From the NCBI GenBank assembly GCA_024742485.1, contig JANSYK010000002.1, positions 496,001 through 560,000 of the forward strand: a stretch of DNA of 64,000 nucleotides, given 5' to 3'. This DNA is from Alphaproteobacteria bacterium. GTDB lineage: Bacteria; Pseudomonadota; Alphaproteobacteria; Rhizobiales; Rhizobiaceae. The position numbers were made by a program, and so were the translations under genes. The notes beneath the pieces were generated by a model, which was given only the letters and a program-made list of their open reading frames with translations, was not told where the DNA came from and made no database searches. Positions 35,047 to 44,823 of this stretch are shown here, in pieces. Positions within the stretch are counted from its first letter, which is position 1; each line of letters begins with the position of its first letter.

Positions 35047-36638
35047 GGATTGTCCTTCTGAAAATCCGCATGGAGTTCGTCGAGAACCTGCCGGGTGAAT
35101 TTGCCGATATCGGCATATTCGGCTTCGGTGAGATTGGCCAGCGAGACCCGAACCGACGCATCAACCACTTCGAAGCCCTTCCCGGGCAGCAAAACGACGC
35201 CCGTTTCATCGGCCAGGCGGAAAAGAAAATCCGTGCCGCGATTGCCGGCGGCAAACCAGTCGGAGAATGCCTTGCCATAGAGCTGTTCTCCGAGCTTTTC
35301 CAGGTCGATCAGATAGTAGTAATTGACATCCAGCGCACCGGACGCATTGTCGATACCCATGTTCTGGCACAGCGTCTGGAAGCGGTGACGGATCAGATGC
35401 TTCGCGGCCGACTTATAGGTGCTGTCGATATCCATCAGCCCGTGCAGGGCGAAAAGGGTCATCTGCAATTGCTGTGGCAATGAAAGACCGGCCGTGTGGT
35501 TGAGCGCCACGGCCCGGCTGTCGGCCACCAGCCGGTCGATGAAACGAAGGCCGGCAATATCAGTGGTCAGCGATCCGTAGCGCCTGTCGAGCCGCTTCTT
35601 TGTGTCCGCCGGCAATTTGGCCATCATCTCGTCGATGATATTGTCCTCATGCAGCCCGATCACGCCGAGCCGCCAGCCCGTGGCGCCGAAATATTTCGAG
35701 AAGGAATAGACGCACAGCGTGTTGCGCGGACACATCGCAAACAGCGACACGAAATCATCGGCGAAGGTGCCGTAGACATCATCGGTGATGACGATCAGGT
35801 CCGGGCGTTTCGTCTTGATCAGGTCGGCGATCTGCTCGAGACAGGCGTTCGACAGTTTGAATGAGGGCGGGTTGCTCGGATTGACCACGCAAAAAACCTT
35901 GATCGCCGGGTCTTCCAGCTTGGCAAGCTCGTCAGCGGGAAACTGCCAGTCGGCGCCTTCATCCATGCGGATATCCACCACCTCCATGTCATATTGCGGC
36001 AGTGGCGGGATCTCCAGATAGGGTGAGAAGATCGGGGTTCCGAGTGCGACCTTGTCGCCCGGTTCGATCAATCCATTGATCTGCAGGCTCTGGAACAGAT
36101 AGGTCATGGCGGCCGTGCCGCCCTCAGTGGCGAAAAGCGAGAATGCGCCGCTCTGCGGCAGTGGGCCGAACATTTCCTGGGCGATATAGGCCTTCACGAT
36201 ATCTTCGGCGTGGTGAAGCATGCGTGGCGGCACCGGATAATTGCAGCCCAGAAAGGCGCCGACCAATTCCGACAGGAAGTCCTGCCGCTCCAGCTCGAGT
36301 TGGTCCCGGACATAGGAAATCGCGGACCGCAGGAAACCGATGCCGGCATCCTCTTCCTTGCCGGAGGCAAAGATTTCGAAGCGTTCAACCACGCCTTCCT
36401 TTTCCGGAAGGCCGCCAAAGCCACTATTGAGATAGGCATAGGACCGTTCGGCCTCCAGCATGGCGAATTCGCCAAGTCGCAGGAACGCACGGCGTGGCAG
36501 CGTTGCGAGGAAATTGGGATTGCCGCGTCCGGCATTCAGCATCACCCGTTCGGCATCGGAACTGGCGACCTCGATCAATTTGTCCTTCAGCTCGAAAGGG
36601 CTCAGATCGGCAAAGGCACTCAAATCGGCATCTTTCAT
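35043..36638 (-). CDS. asdA: Aspartate 4-decarboxylase (bifunctional aspartate aminotransferase)
   Basis: PLP enzyme (EC 4.1.1.12) releasing CO2 from L-aspartate to give L-alanine. The 531 residues match the long AsdA type, larger than ordinary class I aminotransferases: GRGNPNFLATLPRRAF near the N-terminus, VNPSNPPSFKL for the PLP-phosphate region, ITDDVYGTF, and the Schiff-base lysine in YSFSKYFGATGWRLG. It lies 49 bp downstream of the aspartate-alanine antiporter gene on the same strand, so the two very likely form an operon. AGGGAA precedes the ATG. Confidence 0.95.
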   Translation of the reverse strand: MKDADLSAFADLSPFELKDKLIEVASSDAERVMLNAGRGNPNFLATLPRRAFLRLGEFAMLEAERSYAYLNSGFGGLPEKEGVVERFEIFASGKEEDAGIGFLRSAISYVRDQLELERQDFLSELVGAFLGCNYPVPPRMLHHAEDIVKAYIAQEMFGPLPQSGAFSLFATEGGTAAMTYLFQSLQINGLIEPGDKVALGTPIFSPYLEIPPLPQYDMEVVDIRMDEGADWQFPADELAKLEDPAIKVFCVVNPSNPPSFKLSNACLEQIADLIKTKRPDLIVITDDVYGTFADDFVSLFAMCPRNTLCVYSFSKYFGATGWRLGVIGLHEDNIIDEMMAKLPADTKKRLDRRYGSLTTDIAGLRFIDRLVADSRAVALNHTAGLSLPQQLQMTLFALHGLMDIDSTYKSAAKHLIRHRFQTLCQNMGIDNASGALDVNYYYLIDLEKLGEQLYGKAFSDWFAAGNRGTDFLFRLADETGVVLLPGKGFEVVDASVRVSLANLTEAEYADIGKFTRQVLDELHADFQKDNP

Positions 36639-36687
36639 GGCGCTATTTCCCTGATGATGTGCGTTTCACGGGCACCTTCGCGCGTGC

Positions 36688-38397
36688 TCATGGGTTTTTT
36701 GTGATGATGCCGACAACCAGCGGTCCCCAGATTGTGAGGAAAACATTGGCGACCGCATAGGTGACGGTGAAGGATACCACCGGTGTGGCGTTTCCGGCCT
36801 TGGCCAGCAGGGCGGCAAATCCCGGATTGGCGCTGCGCCCGCCGACCACACAGGCCAATGCCTCGATCGGATTGCGGATGCGCAGAACGTAGTAGGAAAA
36901 ATAGAAGGTGACGATCTGCGGGATGATCGTCACGCCGATTCCGAGGAAAAACAGCGTCAGCCCATACTGCTGGATGGTCGACACGGCCTGCGGACCAGCC
37001 GATATGCCCACAATTGCCACGAAAACGGCAAGGCCGAAATCTCGCAGGAAATTTGATGCGCCGGTCGGCAGGGCGGCAAAGCGCGGATGGGTGCTGCGCA
37101 GCCAGCCGAACAACAGGCCGGACAACAGGCAGCCGCCGCCGGTTCCGATGGTGACCGGGATGCCGGCGATCTTGAATTGGAAAAGGCCGATCAGAATGCC
37201 GAGTGCCATGCCGATCCCGAAAAAGATGAAATCGGTCACCGCCGCTGCGGTGATCTTGTAGCCGATCAGCGCCTGAACCCGGTCGAGGTCCTTGGCCGCG
37301 CCGGTGAACAGAAGCTCATCACCCTTGTGCAGTTCCAGGTTGGACAGCATCGGCAGATCGCGGCCCATCCGCTTGATCGCGACAAGATAGACCCCGTGCT
37401 GGGTTTCGATATCCAGTTGATCATTGATCTGACCGATGGTCTTTCCGACGAGGTCTTTCTTCGTCAGGATGATTTCGCGCTGCTCCTCGACCAGCTGAAG
37501 GGAATCGGGCGCCGCGGTTTCCGGCCCGAAATAATCGGACGCGTTGACCATCAGACCGACCTTGCCGGTGACCGCCACGCTGTCGCCCGCCTGGACCAGT
37601 GTGTCGTCACTCGTGGCCAGGGCCGTGCCATCGCGCATCACGCTTTCCACCGCGGCGTCGGTCAGTTCCCGGTCGATGTCGATGACCTTCTTTGCAACGG
37701 CCTTGCTGCCGTCGGTCACCTGATAGACCCGCGTGACGACCGGGCGGATGGCATTGAACTGGCCGGGTTCGAGCTCCGCCTTTCCGCCCGACATGGTTTT
37801 CGCCAGCTTGAGGGCTTCCTGCCGAATATCCCATTTCATCACCATGGGCAGGAACCAGGTCACCACGATGATCGGTCCGAGATTGCCGAAGATGTAGCAG
37901 ACCGCATAGCCGACCGCGATGTTGGTCTGCATGGTCTTGACCTGCTCGGCGGTCACGCCCGCCAGCTTGGCGACAGCGTCACCCGCCGTTCCGATAATGG
38001 CCGATTGGGTCAAGCCGCCTGCGGCCAGGCCCGCCGCTGTGCCGCGGTCCAGATCGAATGACCAGGCGCTGATGAGCACGCAGATCAGGCCGACCAGACA
38101 CATCACGAAGGCCGAGACCAACTGGTTGAGGGAGCGCTTGTTGATCGATCGGAAAAACTGTGGCCCGCCCTGATAGCCGACGGCATAGATGAAAAGGGCA
38201 AAGAAGATATTCTTGATCGAGGTGTCGATATCGATATCCAGCTGGCCGATCAGCACACCCATCAGCAACGACCCGGCGACGCCGCCGAGGACGAACTGTC
38301 CAATGGTCAGTCGACCGAGCGTGTAGCCGAGCGATACAGTGACAAAAAGAGCCAGCAATGGCGCCGCTTTGAAGAGTTGATCAACAACGTCCAGCAT
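36688..38397 (-). CDS. aspT: Aspartate-alanine antiporter
   Basis: Membrane exchanger of 569 residues of the AAEx/YidE family: hydrophobic N-terminal half (about 10-185), two TrkA-C-type domains in the central cytoplasmic loop (about 200-370), and a second hydrophobic half (about 385-569). The GGLTQSAIIGTAGDA segment in the first half and GGRSANPGFAALLAKAG in the second are the paired family motifs. It swaps external aspartate for internal alanine; coupled to intracellular decarboxylation this consumes a proton inside and generates proton-motive force. A strong GGAGGT precedes the ATG. asdA follows after 49 bp. Confidence 0.93.
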   Translation of the reverse strand: MLDVVDQLFKAAPLLALFVTVSLGYTLGRLTIGQFVLGGVAGSLLMGVLIGQLDIDIDTSIKNIFFALFIYAVGYQGGPQFFRSINKRSLNQLVSAFVMCLVGLICVLISAWSFDLDRGTAAGLAAGGLTQSAIIGTAGDAVAKLAGVTAEQVKTMQTNIAVGYAVCYIFGNLGPIIVVTWFLPMVMKWDIRQEALKLAKTMSGGKAELEPGQFNAIRPVVTRVYQVTDGSKAVAKKVIDIDRELTDAAVESVMRDGTALATSDDTLVQAGDSVAVTGKVGLMVNASDYFGPETAAPDSLQLVEEQREIILTKKDLVGKTIGQINDQLDIETQHGVYLVAIKRMGRDLPMLSNLELHKGDELLFTGAAKDLDRVQALIGYKITAAAVTDFIFFGIGMALGILIGLFQFKIAGIPVTIGTGGGCLLSGLLFGWLRSTHPRFAALPTGASNFLRDFGLAVFVAIVGISAGPQAVSTIQQYGLTLFFLGIGVTIIPQIVTFYFSYYVLRIRNPIEALACVVGGRSANPGFAALLAKAGNATPVVSFTVTYAVANVFLTIWGPLVVGIITKNP

Positions 38398-38509
38398 TAC
38401 TGTGCCACCTCCGGTTCAATTGACCTGTTCGTGGATGCTGCACGACCTGGTTGCAAATTACAATCGCCTACCGGGTCAATTCAGGGCCGGCGACAAGCGC
38501 GGTTTGTTG

Positions 38510-39562
38510 TCACGCAGATACATTGGCCTTGCGGGAATCGCGATAGTCGGATGGTGAAACACCCGTGGTCCGGCGAAATTCGCGATTGAAATTCGATTTT
38601 GTCTGGAATCCGGCTTCATAAAGGATTTCGGTCACCGGCAGATCGGTCTCCTCCAGCAGACGACAGGCTTCCCGGATTCGGTGGTGATTGACATATTGAG
38701 AAAAATTCTGGCCAAGGCAGCGATTGACGGCGACGGAAATTGAACGTGCCGGCAAACTCAGCCGTCGGCCTGTCCGGGCAAGGTTAAGGTTGGCATCAAG
38801 AAACGGCTTCGTCTCCATCATCATCCGGTCCAGGCGTATCAAGACATTCTTGTCCTCGGTGGTCGCAAGGCAGGAACCCTGATCAGTCCTGCTCCTGCGC
38901 AATGGTCCGGGAAAATCCGGGTAGATACTGGCGGGAAGCAGCAATGCGCCGATGGAAACAACCATGAGCAACAAGCTTCCAGCGGAAAGAAGCAAGCCCG
39001 TGTTGGAACCCTGCCGGTAGGTCAAATCAAAGTAGATCAGCGCATCGATGGATGAAATCAGGATGAGAATGAAGGCTGTGATCAATTGCGCCCCTGTCAG
39101 CGTTCGCATGTCATCCGTGTTGAAGTCCTGAAAGGCATCCGGTCCCTCCTTCGCCATCCACAGCAGCAAAAGAGCGTAGACAACAAAACTGCACCAGATC
39201 AGCGCGTCGACCGGCACTGGAATATTGAGATTGAACCATTGAATCGCAGCAACAACCCCTGGCGCGATAAGATGGATCAGGTCTGCTGATCCCCTTGTGT
39301 GGCCTTGGCTGCCCTGGAGCACCCTGAAAGCAAGATATGCCAGCGGCCCGGCGAGCATAGCCAACACCGGTTGCAAATAGACGGCCAGGGAAATCGAATA
39401 GCCGAATTTCATTCCGGACAGCAGTCCCTGCACAGCCAGCAGGGCGAAGAACATGCCAATGAACAGGCCGCCGCGCCGATGATCAAGAATCAGAACCCGG
39501 GTGGCGACAATTCCGGCAAGCAGGGCGGCCGAAAATGGAAGCGGAATGGCGATAAACTGCAT
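38510..39562 (-). CDS. Membrane-bound AraC family regulator
   Basis: Protein of 350 residues with about seven hydrophobic segments in the N-terminal 225 residues and an AraC/XylS DNA-binding domain (about 250-345) containing the two helix-turn-helices (ARTGRRLSLPARSISVAVNR and VTEILYEAGFQTKSNFNREF). This layout places DNA binding at the inner membrane. The start at 39562 (MQFIAIPLPF) matches how this class begins; an ATG at 39637 would add 25 residues. It lies 112 bp upstream of aspT on the same strand and is the obvious candidate regulator of the aspT-asdA pair, by position only. Confidence 0.88.
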   Translation of the reverse strand: MQFIAIPLPFSAALLAGIVATRVLILDHRRGGLFIGMFFALLAVQGLLSGMKFGYSISLAVYLQPVLAMLAGPLAYLAFRVLQGSQGHTRGSADLIHLIAPGVVAAIQWFNLNIPVPVDALIWCSFVVYALLLLWMAKEGPDAFQDFNTDDMRTLTGAQLITAFILILISSIDALIYFDLTYRQGSNTGLLLSAGSLLLMVVSIGALLLPASIYPDFPGPLRRSRTDQGSCLATTEDKNVLIRLDRMMMETKPFLDANLNLARTGRRLSLPARSISVAVNRCLGQNFSQYVNHHRIREACRLLEETDLPVTEILYEAGFQTKSNFNREFRRTTGVSPSDYRDSRKANVSA

Positions 39563-39795
39563 GGCTCTATAAATGTTCAGGTGGCTGTATTGCCCTGTTT
39601 CTGCGGGCAAGGGTGAATGACTGTAGGTTCTGTACATTACCGACTCAACAGGTCTTTGCCGAGTCTGGGGTCCGGGACCATGGCCCGGATCGCGATTCAG
39701 TTCGACCTCAATCGCGATTGAGGACGCGCGTTGTCGGCTGGTGCATCAGGTTCATTTCTCCACAGACCCATTTGAACAGATTTCGCGAGCTATCC

Positions 39796-40395
39796 ATGAC
39801 CTGCTTTCATTCCCGTTTCCTGACCATGCTCAGCATCCTAATCACTCTGACGATGACGACCGCAACAATTGCCGTGTCCAGCGACAAGGGATCATTGGCA
39901 CTTCTCGCCACGCCGCTGGAACGAATCCTGGTCAATCGGGCGTGGGCTGTTGTCTATGCACCTGAGATGCGCCGCGGGTCACTGCTCATGTTGCGCGGCG
40001 CCATCGGTCGAGCCCGAATCACCTTTCGGGAATCCGGGCGGGCGTGGTGTCCCTCTGTTCCATTGCGGCTGTTGTTGGGGGATTTTTCTGGCGATTCCGT
40101 TGAAATCGGACGTTCCGGCCCAGCGCTGGCACTGGTCATGAACCGCAACATTGCGGACGCCATGCGTGCTGGAAATGACATCACCAGCGATGGCCTCGCC
40201 ATTGGCAGTTTTGATCAGGCGCTTTCGGCAACAGGCACCGGCTTCGATATTATTCTGGCGGGCAGCGCATCGCCTGAAAACGGGTTCGTGATGAATATGG
40301 GAAGCAACCTGTGGAACGACCTCTTCGGCGCATCCGGCGTCTCGGGACCATGCACATATGAGGATGCGGGATCTGCTTTGCGATCAATCTGGTAG
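39796..40395 (+). CDS. Hypothetical exported protein
   Basis: Predicted 199-residue protein with an N-terminal signal peptide (about 1-28) and no family I recognise. Features seen: a Leu/Arg-rich stretch (LLMLRGAIGRARITF), two Cys in the mature part (one in AWCPSV, one in GPCTYED), and the hydrophobic LALVMN segment. The frame is open upstream to 39613, but the ATG at 39796 starts a plausible signal sequence. It is divergent from the AraC regulator and convergent with the amidohydrolase. Codon use looks normal for the window, so I consider it a probable real gene. Confidence 0.5.
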   Translation: MTCFHSRFLTMLSILITLTMTTATIAVSSDKGSLALLATPLERILVNRAWAVVYAPEMRRGSLLMLRGAIGRARITFRESGRAWCPSVPLRLLLGDFSGDSVEIGRSGPALALVMNRNIADAMRAGNDITSDGLAIGSFDQALSATGTGFDIILAGSASPENGFVMNMGSNLWNDLFGASGVSGPCTYEDAGSALRSIW

Positions 40396-40416
40396 TCGAT
40401 AGTCTCGGGTGCGTTC

Positions 40417-41649
40417 TTAGAGCGCGTTTTTGAAGATCTCGCCATCCTTGCAGATGAATTTGAGAAACCTGTCTGGATCCTGAAGAATGCCGATGTCGTC
40501 CAGTGGGTTGCCTTCGACGCCTATCAGGTCAGCGCGTGCACCGATTGTGATCTCACCGAGTTCTCCTTCCATCTGGAACAACTCTGCAGCTGTCAGCGTC
40601 GCCGAGCGAATGATCTCGGCCGGTGTCTGAAAAGCGCTCCGGATCTTGAATTCCAGCAACTGGTGCCGGTGCATGGGGCCAAGAAGATCGGTTCCAAAAA
40701 CCATTTTGACACCCCTGGCATGGGCGTGGGCATGGGTCTTGTGGCCCGCCTCTGCCACTTCTATCACCTTGTCGCACATGTGTTTGGGCATGCCGCCCGC
40801 AACGCCCTCGGCGCCGAGGACCTCGTGCGTTGACATCGTCGGCACCAGGAAGGCGTCTTTCTCGAGAAGCAGATCGATGGTTGTGTCGTCGATCAGATTG
40901 CCGTGTTCGATCGATTTGACGCCACATTCGAGCGCTCGATTGGCTGCCCTGGCCGTGTAGACATGGGCTGCCACATAGGTCTCCGCCGCCTCGGCTTCCT
41001 CCACCGCTGCGATGATTTCCTCGCGGGCAAACTGTGTGTTGCCAATCCTGTCGGTTGGCGAGGCGACGCCGCCAGACGCCATGATCTTGATAAAATGGGC
41101 ACCTTGCCGCAATTCCTCACGGCAGGCTTTGCGCATCTCCGGCACGCCATCGGCGATGCGGCCAAGCCCGGCGCAGCAGGTACAGGATTCCCAATGTTCG
41201 CCCTTTTCGCGCATGTCGGCATGGCCGCCTGTCTGCGAAATGGCGTGGCCGCTGAAAAGCAGACGGGGCCCGATGAGATAACCCTCTTCGACCGATTGAG
41301 CGAGACCGAAATCCGCACCGCCACAGTCGCGCACGGTGGTAAAGCCGCGCATCAGCATACCGGATAGAATCTGGCCGGCGCGGGCCGTCACATACATCGG
41401 GGACCATCGCATCAGGTCGGGGAAACTTGCGGTCGCCGCGACAACATGAACATGTGCGTCACACAATCCCGGCATCAGCGTTGCGCCATTCAGATCGATC
41501 AGGACATCCCCCTCGCTCACCGGCGATGGGGAGATTTCCCGGATACGGCCATTCTCGATGAACAGGTTTCGGCTACCGGCAATCTCACCACGGCGCACAT
41601 CCAGGACATTGGCATTGGTCAGCGTCAGGGTTTTCGGTTTGTGTGTCAT
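40417..41649 (-). CDS. Metal-dependent amidohydrolase family protein
   Basis: Amidohydrolase-superfamily enzyme of 410 residues of the imidazolonepropionase / Xaa-Pro dipeptidase-like subgroup. The metal ligands are His66 and His68 in DAHVHV, the probably carboxylated Lys188 in FIKIMASGG, His229 in AAHVYT, His249 in IEHGN and Asp321 in FGTDL. The N-terminal and C-terminal strands form the usual small beta-sandwich. It probably cleaves an amide or peptide bond in a small molecule, perhaps a prolyl or cyclic substrate. It is divergent from the hydroxyproline dehydratase-like gene across 213 bp, which supports a proline-related role. Confidence 0.9.
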   Translation of the reverse strand: MTHKPKTLTLTNANVLDVRRGEIAGSRNLFIENGRIREISPSPVSEGDVLIDLNGATLMPGLCDAHVHVVAATASFPDLMRWSPMYVTARAGQILSGMLMRGFTTVRDCGGADFGLAQSVEEGYLIGPRLLFSGHAISQTGGHADMREKGEHWESCTCCAGLGRIADGVPEMRKACREELRQGAHFIKIMASGGVASPTDRIGNTQFAREEIIAAVEEAEAAETYVAAHVYTARAANRALECGVKSIEHGNLIDDTTIDLLLEKDAFLVPTMSTHEVLGAEGVAGGMPKHMCDKVIEVAEAGHKTHAHAHARGVKMVFGTDLLGPMHRHQLLEFKIRSAFQTPAEIIRSATLTAAELFQMEGELGEITIGARADLIGVEGNPLDDIGILQDPDRFLKFICKDGEIFKNAL

Positions 41650-41862
41650 GTTTCACGTATTCGCTTGGGTCGAGGATTTGAAATTCGATTTCGCGGGTCA
41701 AACGGAGAAGGGCTTATGGCTGCACAATACGGCATTGATGACAATCTGACATGACGAGTGGAGGTCGGCAACGACCAAAATTGATCAAGCGATTGATGTG
41801 TCACAGCGAAAGCTGCGATACTAAACAGGCCATGTGATTGAGTTGAACGAGGTTCAGATGAA

Positions 41863-42975
41863 ATGAAGATAACCGCTATTCGCGCCTATCAGGTGGACCT
41901 CCCGCTGAAAGAGGGCCGCTACAATTGGTCGAACGACAATTTTGTCGAAGTGTTCGATTCGACCGTTGTGGCGATTGAGACCGATGCCGGTTTGACGGGC
42001 TACGGCGAGTGCTGTCCGCTCGGTTCGGCCTACCTTCCCGCTTATGCCGCCGGTGTCCGGTCCGGCCTGGCGGAAATCGCGCCGCAGCTGATCGACAGGG
42101 ATCCGACCGATCTTGGTCCGCTGAACCGGCACATGGATTCCATCCTGCGCGGGCACCCTTACATCAAGGCACCGATTGATATTGCGTGCTGGGACATTCT
42201 GGGAAAGGCAACCGGCATGCCGCTGCATCGCCTGCTTGGGGGTGCCGAACAGGATGACGTAAAGCTTTACCGGGCGATCTCGCAACAGAGCCCACAGGAG
42301 ATGGCGGCCAAGGTGTCCGGCTACCGTGGGGAAGGATACACGAAATTCCAGCTCAAGGTCGGTGGTGACGCGGATACGGATATTGAAAGAATCCGCCATT
42401 GTGCCCGCGAGATGCAGACCGGGGATATTCTGGTGGCCGATGCCAACACCGGTTGGACCATGCATGAGGCGGCACGGGTCGTCACGGCGGTCCGGGATAT
42501 CGATGTCTACATCGAACAGCCCTGTCCGACCTATGAGGAATGCCTCTCGGTGCGTCGCCGCACGCCGCTGCCCTTTGTTCTGGATGAGGTCATCTTTGGC
42601 ATGGATACGCTTTTGCGCGCCCTTGCCGATGGTGCGATGGATATCATCAATCTGAAGATCTCGAAGGTTGGCGGGTTGACCAGGGCTCGGGCGATCCGGG
42701 ATGTCTGCGTGGCGAGTGGTATCCCGATGACGATCGAAGACACCTGGGGTGGCGACATCGTGACGGCGACCATCGCCCATCTGGCGCGATCAACCCCCGA
42801 AGAATTTGTTTTCTCAGCCACCGATTTCAACAGCTATGGCACGCAGGAGATCGCCCGTGGTGCGCCGCAGCGCATTGACGGCTGTATGACGGCTTCTGAT
42901 GAACCCGGACTGGGCGTTGATCCGATTGCTGACGTGCTCGGTGATCCGGTCTTCGAATGTCAGGGCCCGGCCTAA
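41863..42975 (+). CDS. cis-3-hydroxy-L-proline dehydratase-like enolase-superfamily enzyme
   Basis: Enolase-superfamily (mandelate racemase / muconate lactonizing) enzyme of 370 residues. The barrel carries the two opposed acid/base lysines Lys165 (FQLKVGG) and Lys265 (NLKISKVGG) and metal ligands Asp193 (VADANTGW), Glu218 (YIEQP) and Asp241 (VLDEVI). The two lysine positions and the overall sequence fit cis-3-hydroxy-L-proline dehydratase (EC 4.2.1.171); a hydroxyproline-betaine 2-epimerase is the main alternative. The product would be 1-pyrroline-2-carboxylate, but no reductase gene for it is adjacent. Divergent from an amidohydrolase. Confidence 0.85.
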   Translation: MKITAIRAYQVDLPLKEGRYNWSNDNFVEVFDSTVVAIETDAGLTGYGECCPLGSAYLPAYAAGVRSGLAEIAPQLIDRDPTDLGPLNRHMDSILRGHPYIKAPIDIACWDILGKATGMPLHRLLGGAEQDDVKLYRAISQQSPQEMAAKVSGYRGEGYTKFQLKVGGDADTDIERIRHCAREMQTGDILVADANTGWTMHEAARVVTAVRDIDVYIEQPCPTYEECLSVRRRTPLPFVLDEVIFGMDTLLRALADGAMDIINLKISKVGGLTRARAIRDVCVASGIPMTIEDTWGGDIVTATIAHLARSTPEEFVFSATDFNSYGTQEIARGAPQRIDGCMTASDEPGLGVDPIADVLGDPVFECQGPA

Positions 42976-43048
42976 GCCGGAATGCATCTGCGCCGGGCGG
43001 AACCGGTCGAGCACCGTTGCGGTTTGGTTGGGCTGCGCAACCCGATGC

Positions 43049-44038
43049 CTACGGGTTGTTTGTCTGATCCGTTGTATCCGGCTTCGTTGATCTGGCCGTG
43101 ACAAAGTTTGCAGCTCTTTCCGTCATTTCCTGAAACTGTCTGGATGTGCTCTGCAGTTGGGCTCTCCATTCCGCATCCGGCTGCTGCCCTTCGATGGTTT
43201 TGAAATAGACCTGCATCAAGGCATAGATGGCAAGCGGTTCGATCAGGGCCGCCTTGAAGGACCAGGCAAAAATGAACGCCACAATGAAGGCGAAGAACCC
43301 GGCATTGCCCGGGAAAAGGGCCATGAAGCCAAGCACCGGGCCAAGCAGGATGAGAAAGATCACGAAGGTGAGGGCCCACATCATCAGCGTCAGCCACACC
43401 GCGTTCCTGATCATGGTTTTGATGTTCTGGGCATAGAGCACCAGCGCATCGCAACTGGTCTCCCAGGGATTTTGCGAGGCGGTGCGGATATTGTGCGCCA
43501 GAATGATCTCGTCGACATAGGTCAGGGACATGCGGATCACCGCATTGATGAGCCTGACCAGGTTGCCAAGGCCGGGGATCGGAAGAATGGATGCGACCAT
43601 GTTGAGCGTGCCGGTCAGAAACCGCAAAACACCCTTGATGAGCTGGTCGAGGGCAAAAAGGGTCGAGGCTTCGACAAACCGGTCCTTCACCACATCCGTG
43701 GCGTAGCTGATCTGCCCCTGACCTCCGGGAATGGACTGTCCGTCATAACAGCGGGTCAGGACGGCGATATGTCCCGCTTTCACCAGATAAAGCAGATATT
43801 CCCGTGCCCAGTAGAGAAGGCCTGAAGCGCCGACAAACCCGATCAGCGCACCGAATATCGCGCCGCCACCCTCTCCATCGCCGAAGGATGTAAAGCCGTA
43901 CCCGATGGCGCCGCCGGCCCCGACACTGATGAGGTACAAAATGGCAATCCCGAAATAGACGAGCATCCGCAAGACAATGAATGGCGCGGTCTTGACCATC
44001 GCACCCATGGCAGCGCCGAGGCTGAAATCCCATCCCAT
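43049..44038 (-). CDS. Uncharacterised multi-pass membrane protein
   Basis: Protein of 329 residues that I cannot assign to a named function. Hydrophobic segments occur near residues 20-42, 55-78, 130-165 and 220-275; the N-terminus begins MGWDFSLGAAMGAMVKTAPF and the C-terminus is hydrophilic (QFQEMTERAANFV). The segment GGAIGYGFTSFGDGEGGGAIFGALIGFVG is glycine-rich and membrane-embedded. AAGGAAAG precedes the ATG. It lies on the same strand as, and upstream of, the RNase D gene, with 164 bp between them. It could be a scaffold or channel-like protein. Confidence 0.8.
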   Translation of the reverse strand: MGWDFSLGAAMGAMVKTAPFIVLRMLVYFGIAILYLISVGAGGAIGYGFTSFGDGEGGGAIFGALIGFVGASGLLYWAREYLLYLVKAGHIAVLTRCYDGQSIPGGQGQISYATDVVKDRFVEASTLFALDQLIKGVLRFLTGTLNMVASILPIPGLGNLVRLINAVIRMSLTYVDEIILAHNIRTASQNPWETSCDALVLYAQNIKTMIRNAVWLTLMMWALTFVIFLILLGPVLGFMALFPGNAGFFAFIVAFIFAWSFKAALIEPLAIYALMQVYFKTIEGQQPDAEWRAQLQSTSRQFQEMTERAANFVTARSTKPDTTDQTNNP

Positions 44039-44202
44039 ATGACTTTCCTTCGCTCACGAAAGTGGTGGAGTAGCCGTGGATCTAGAGAGCGAAGGATTGG
44101 CAGGCTTGTCAAGGCCGCACCGTTGACCGCGATGCTGGTGCGGATGGCCTCTGCAACGGAATAAGAAAGAGTTGCTTGGTCGCGCAACACGACAGCCGGC
44201 TG

Positions 44203-44823
44203 TCAGCTGTGGGCGAATATATCCGTTTCATCCCAGCCCATCAGGTCGAGTTTGGCGCGGGTCGGCAGAAATTTGAAACAGGCTTCTGCCTGTTTGACGC
44301 GGCCGTCCCGATCGAGTCGGAATTGCAGCTTGTCGCGCAGTGCGTGCAGATACAGAACATCGGAGGCCGCATATTCCAGCTGTGCCTGCGTCAGCTCCTC
44401 GGCCGCCCAGTCTGAGGATTGTTGCTGTTTGGATATGTCGATGTCCAGCAACTCGCGAAGATTGTCCTTCAGGCCGTGCCGGTCCGTATAGGTGCGTGTC
44501 AGGCGCGATGCGATCTTGGTGCAGAACACCGGTTCGCAGGTAATTCCGAAACTGTGAAACAGGACCGCGATGTCGAAGCGGCCGTAGTGGAAGATCTTCG
44601 TGCTCTTGCGGTTTTTCAACAGAGCCGTCAGGTTCGGCGCCTTCTTCTGTCCCTTGCCAATCTGAATGACATCAGCGCTACCGTCACCCGGCGAAAGCTG
44701 GACAACGCACAACCGGTCGCGATGCGGTTTCAGTCCGAGCGTTTCCGTATCGATGGCGATGTCGCCACCGTATCGGCCCGCATCGGCCTCGCTGATGTCG
44801 CCTTTGTGAAACCGGATGGTCAT
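44203..44823 (-). CDS. Ribonuclease D family 3'-5' exonuclease
   Basis: DEDD-type exonuclease of 206 residues, much shorter than E. coli RNase D because the HRDC domains are missing, as is common in alphaproteobacterial homologues. Exo I is IDTETLG, Exo II is HYGRFDIAVL, and Exo III is YAASDVLYL with the Tyr of the DEDDy class. It likely trims 3' ends of tRNA or other small RNAs. The ATG at 44823 is preferred; the frame extends 46 codons further with no conserved sequence. It is divergent from yifB across 173 bp. Confidence 0.9.
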   Translation of the reverse strand: MTIRFHKGDISEADAGRYGGDIAIDTETLGLKPHRDRLCVVQLSPGDGSADVIQIGKGQKKAPNLTALLKNRKSTKIFHYGRFDIAVLFHSFGITCEPVFCTKIASRLTRTYTDRHGLKDNLRELLDIDISKQQQSSDWAAEELTQAQLEYAASDVLYLHALRDKLQFRLDRDGRVKQAEACFKFLPTRAKLDLMGWDETDIFAHS

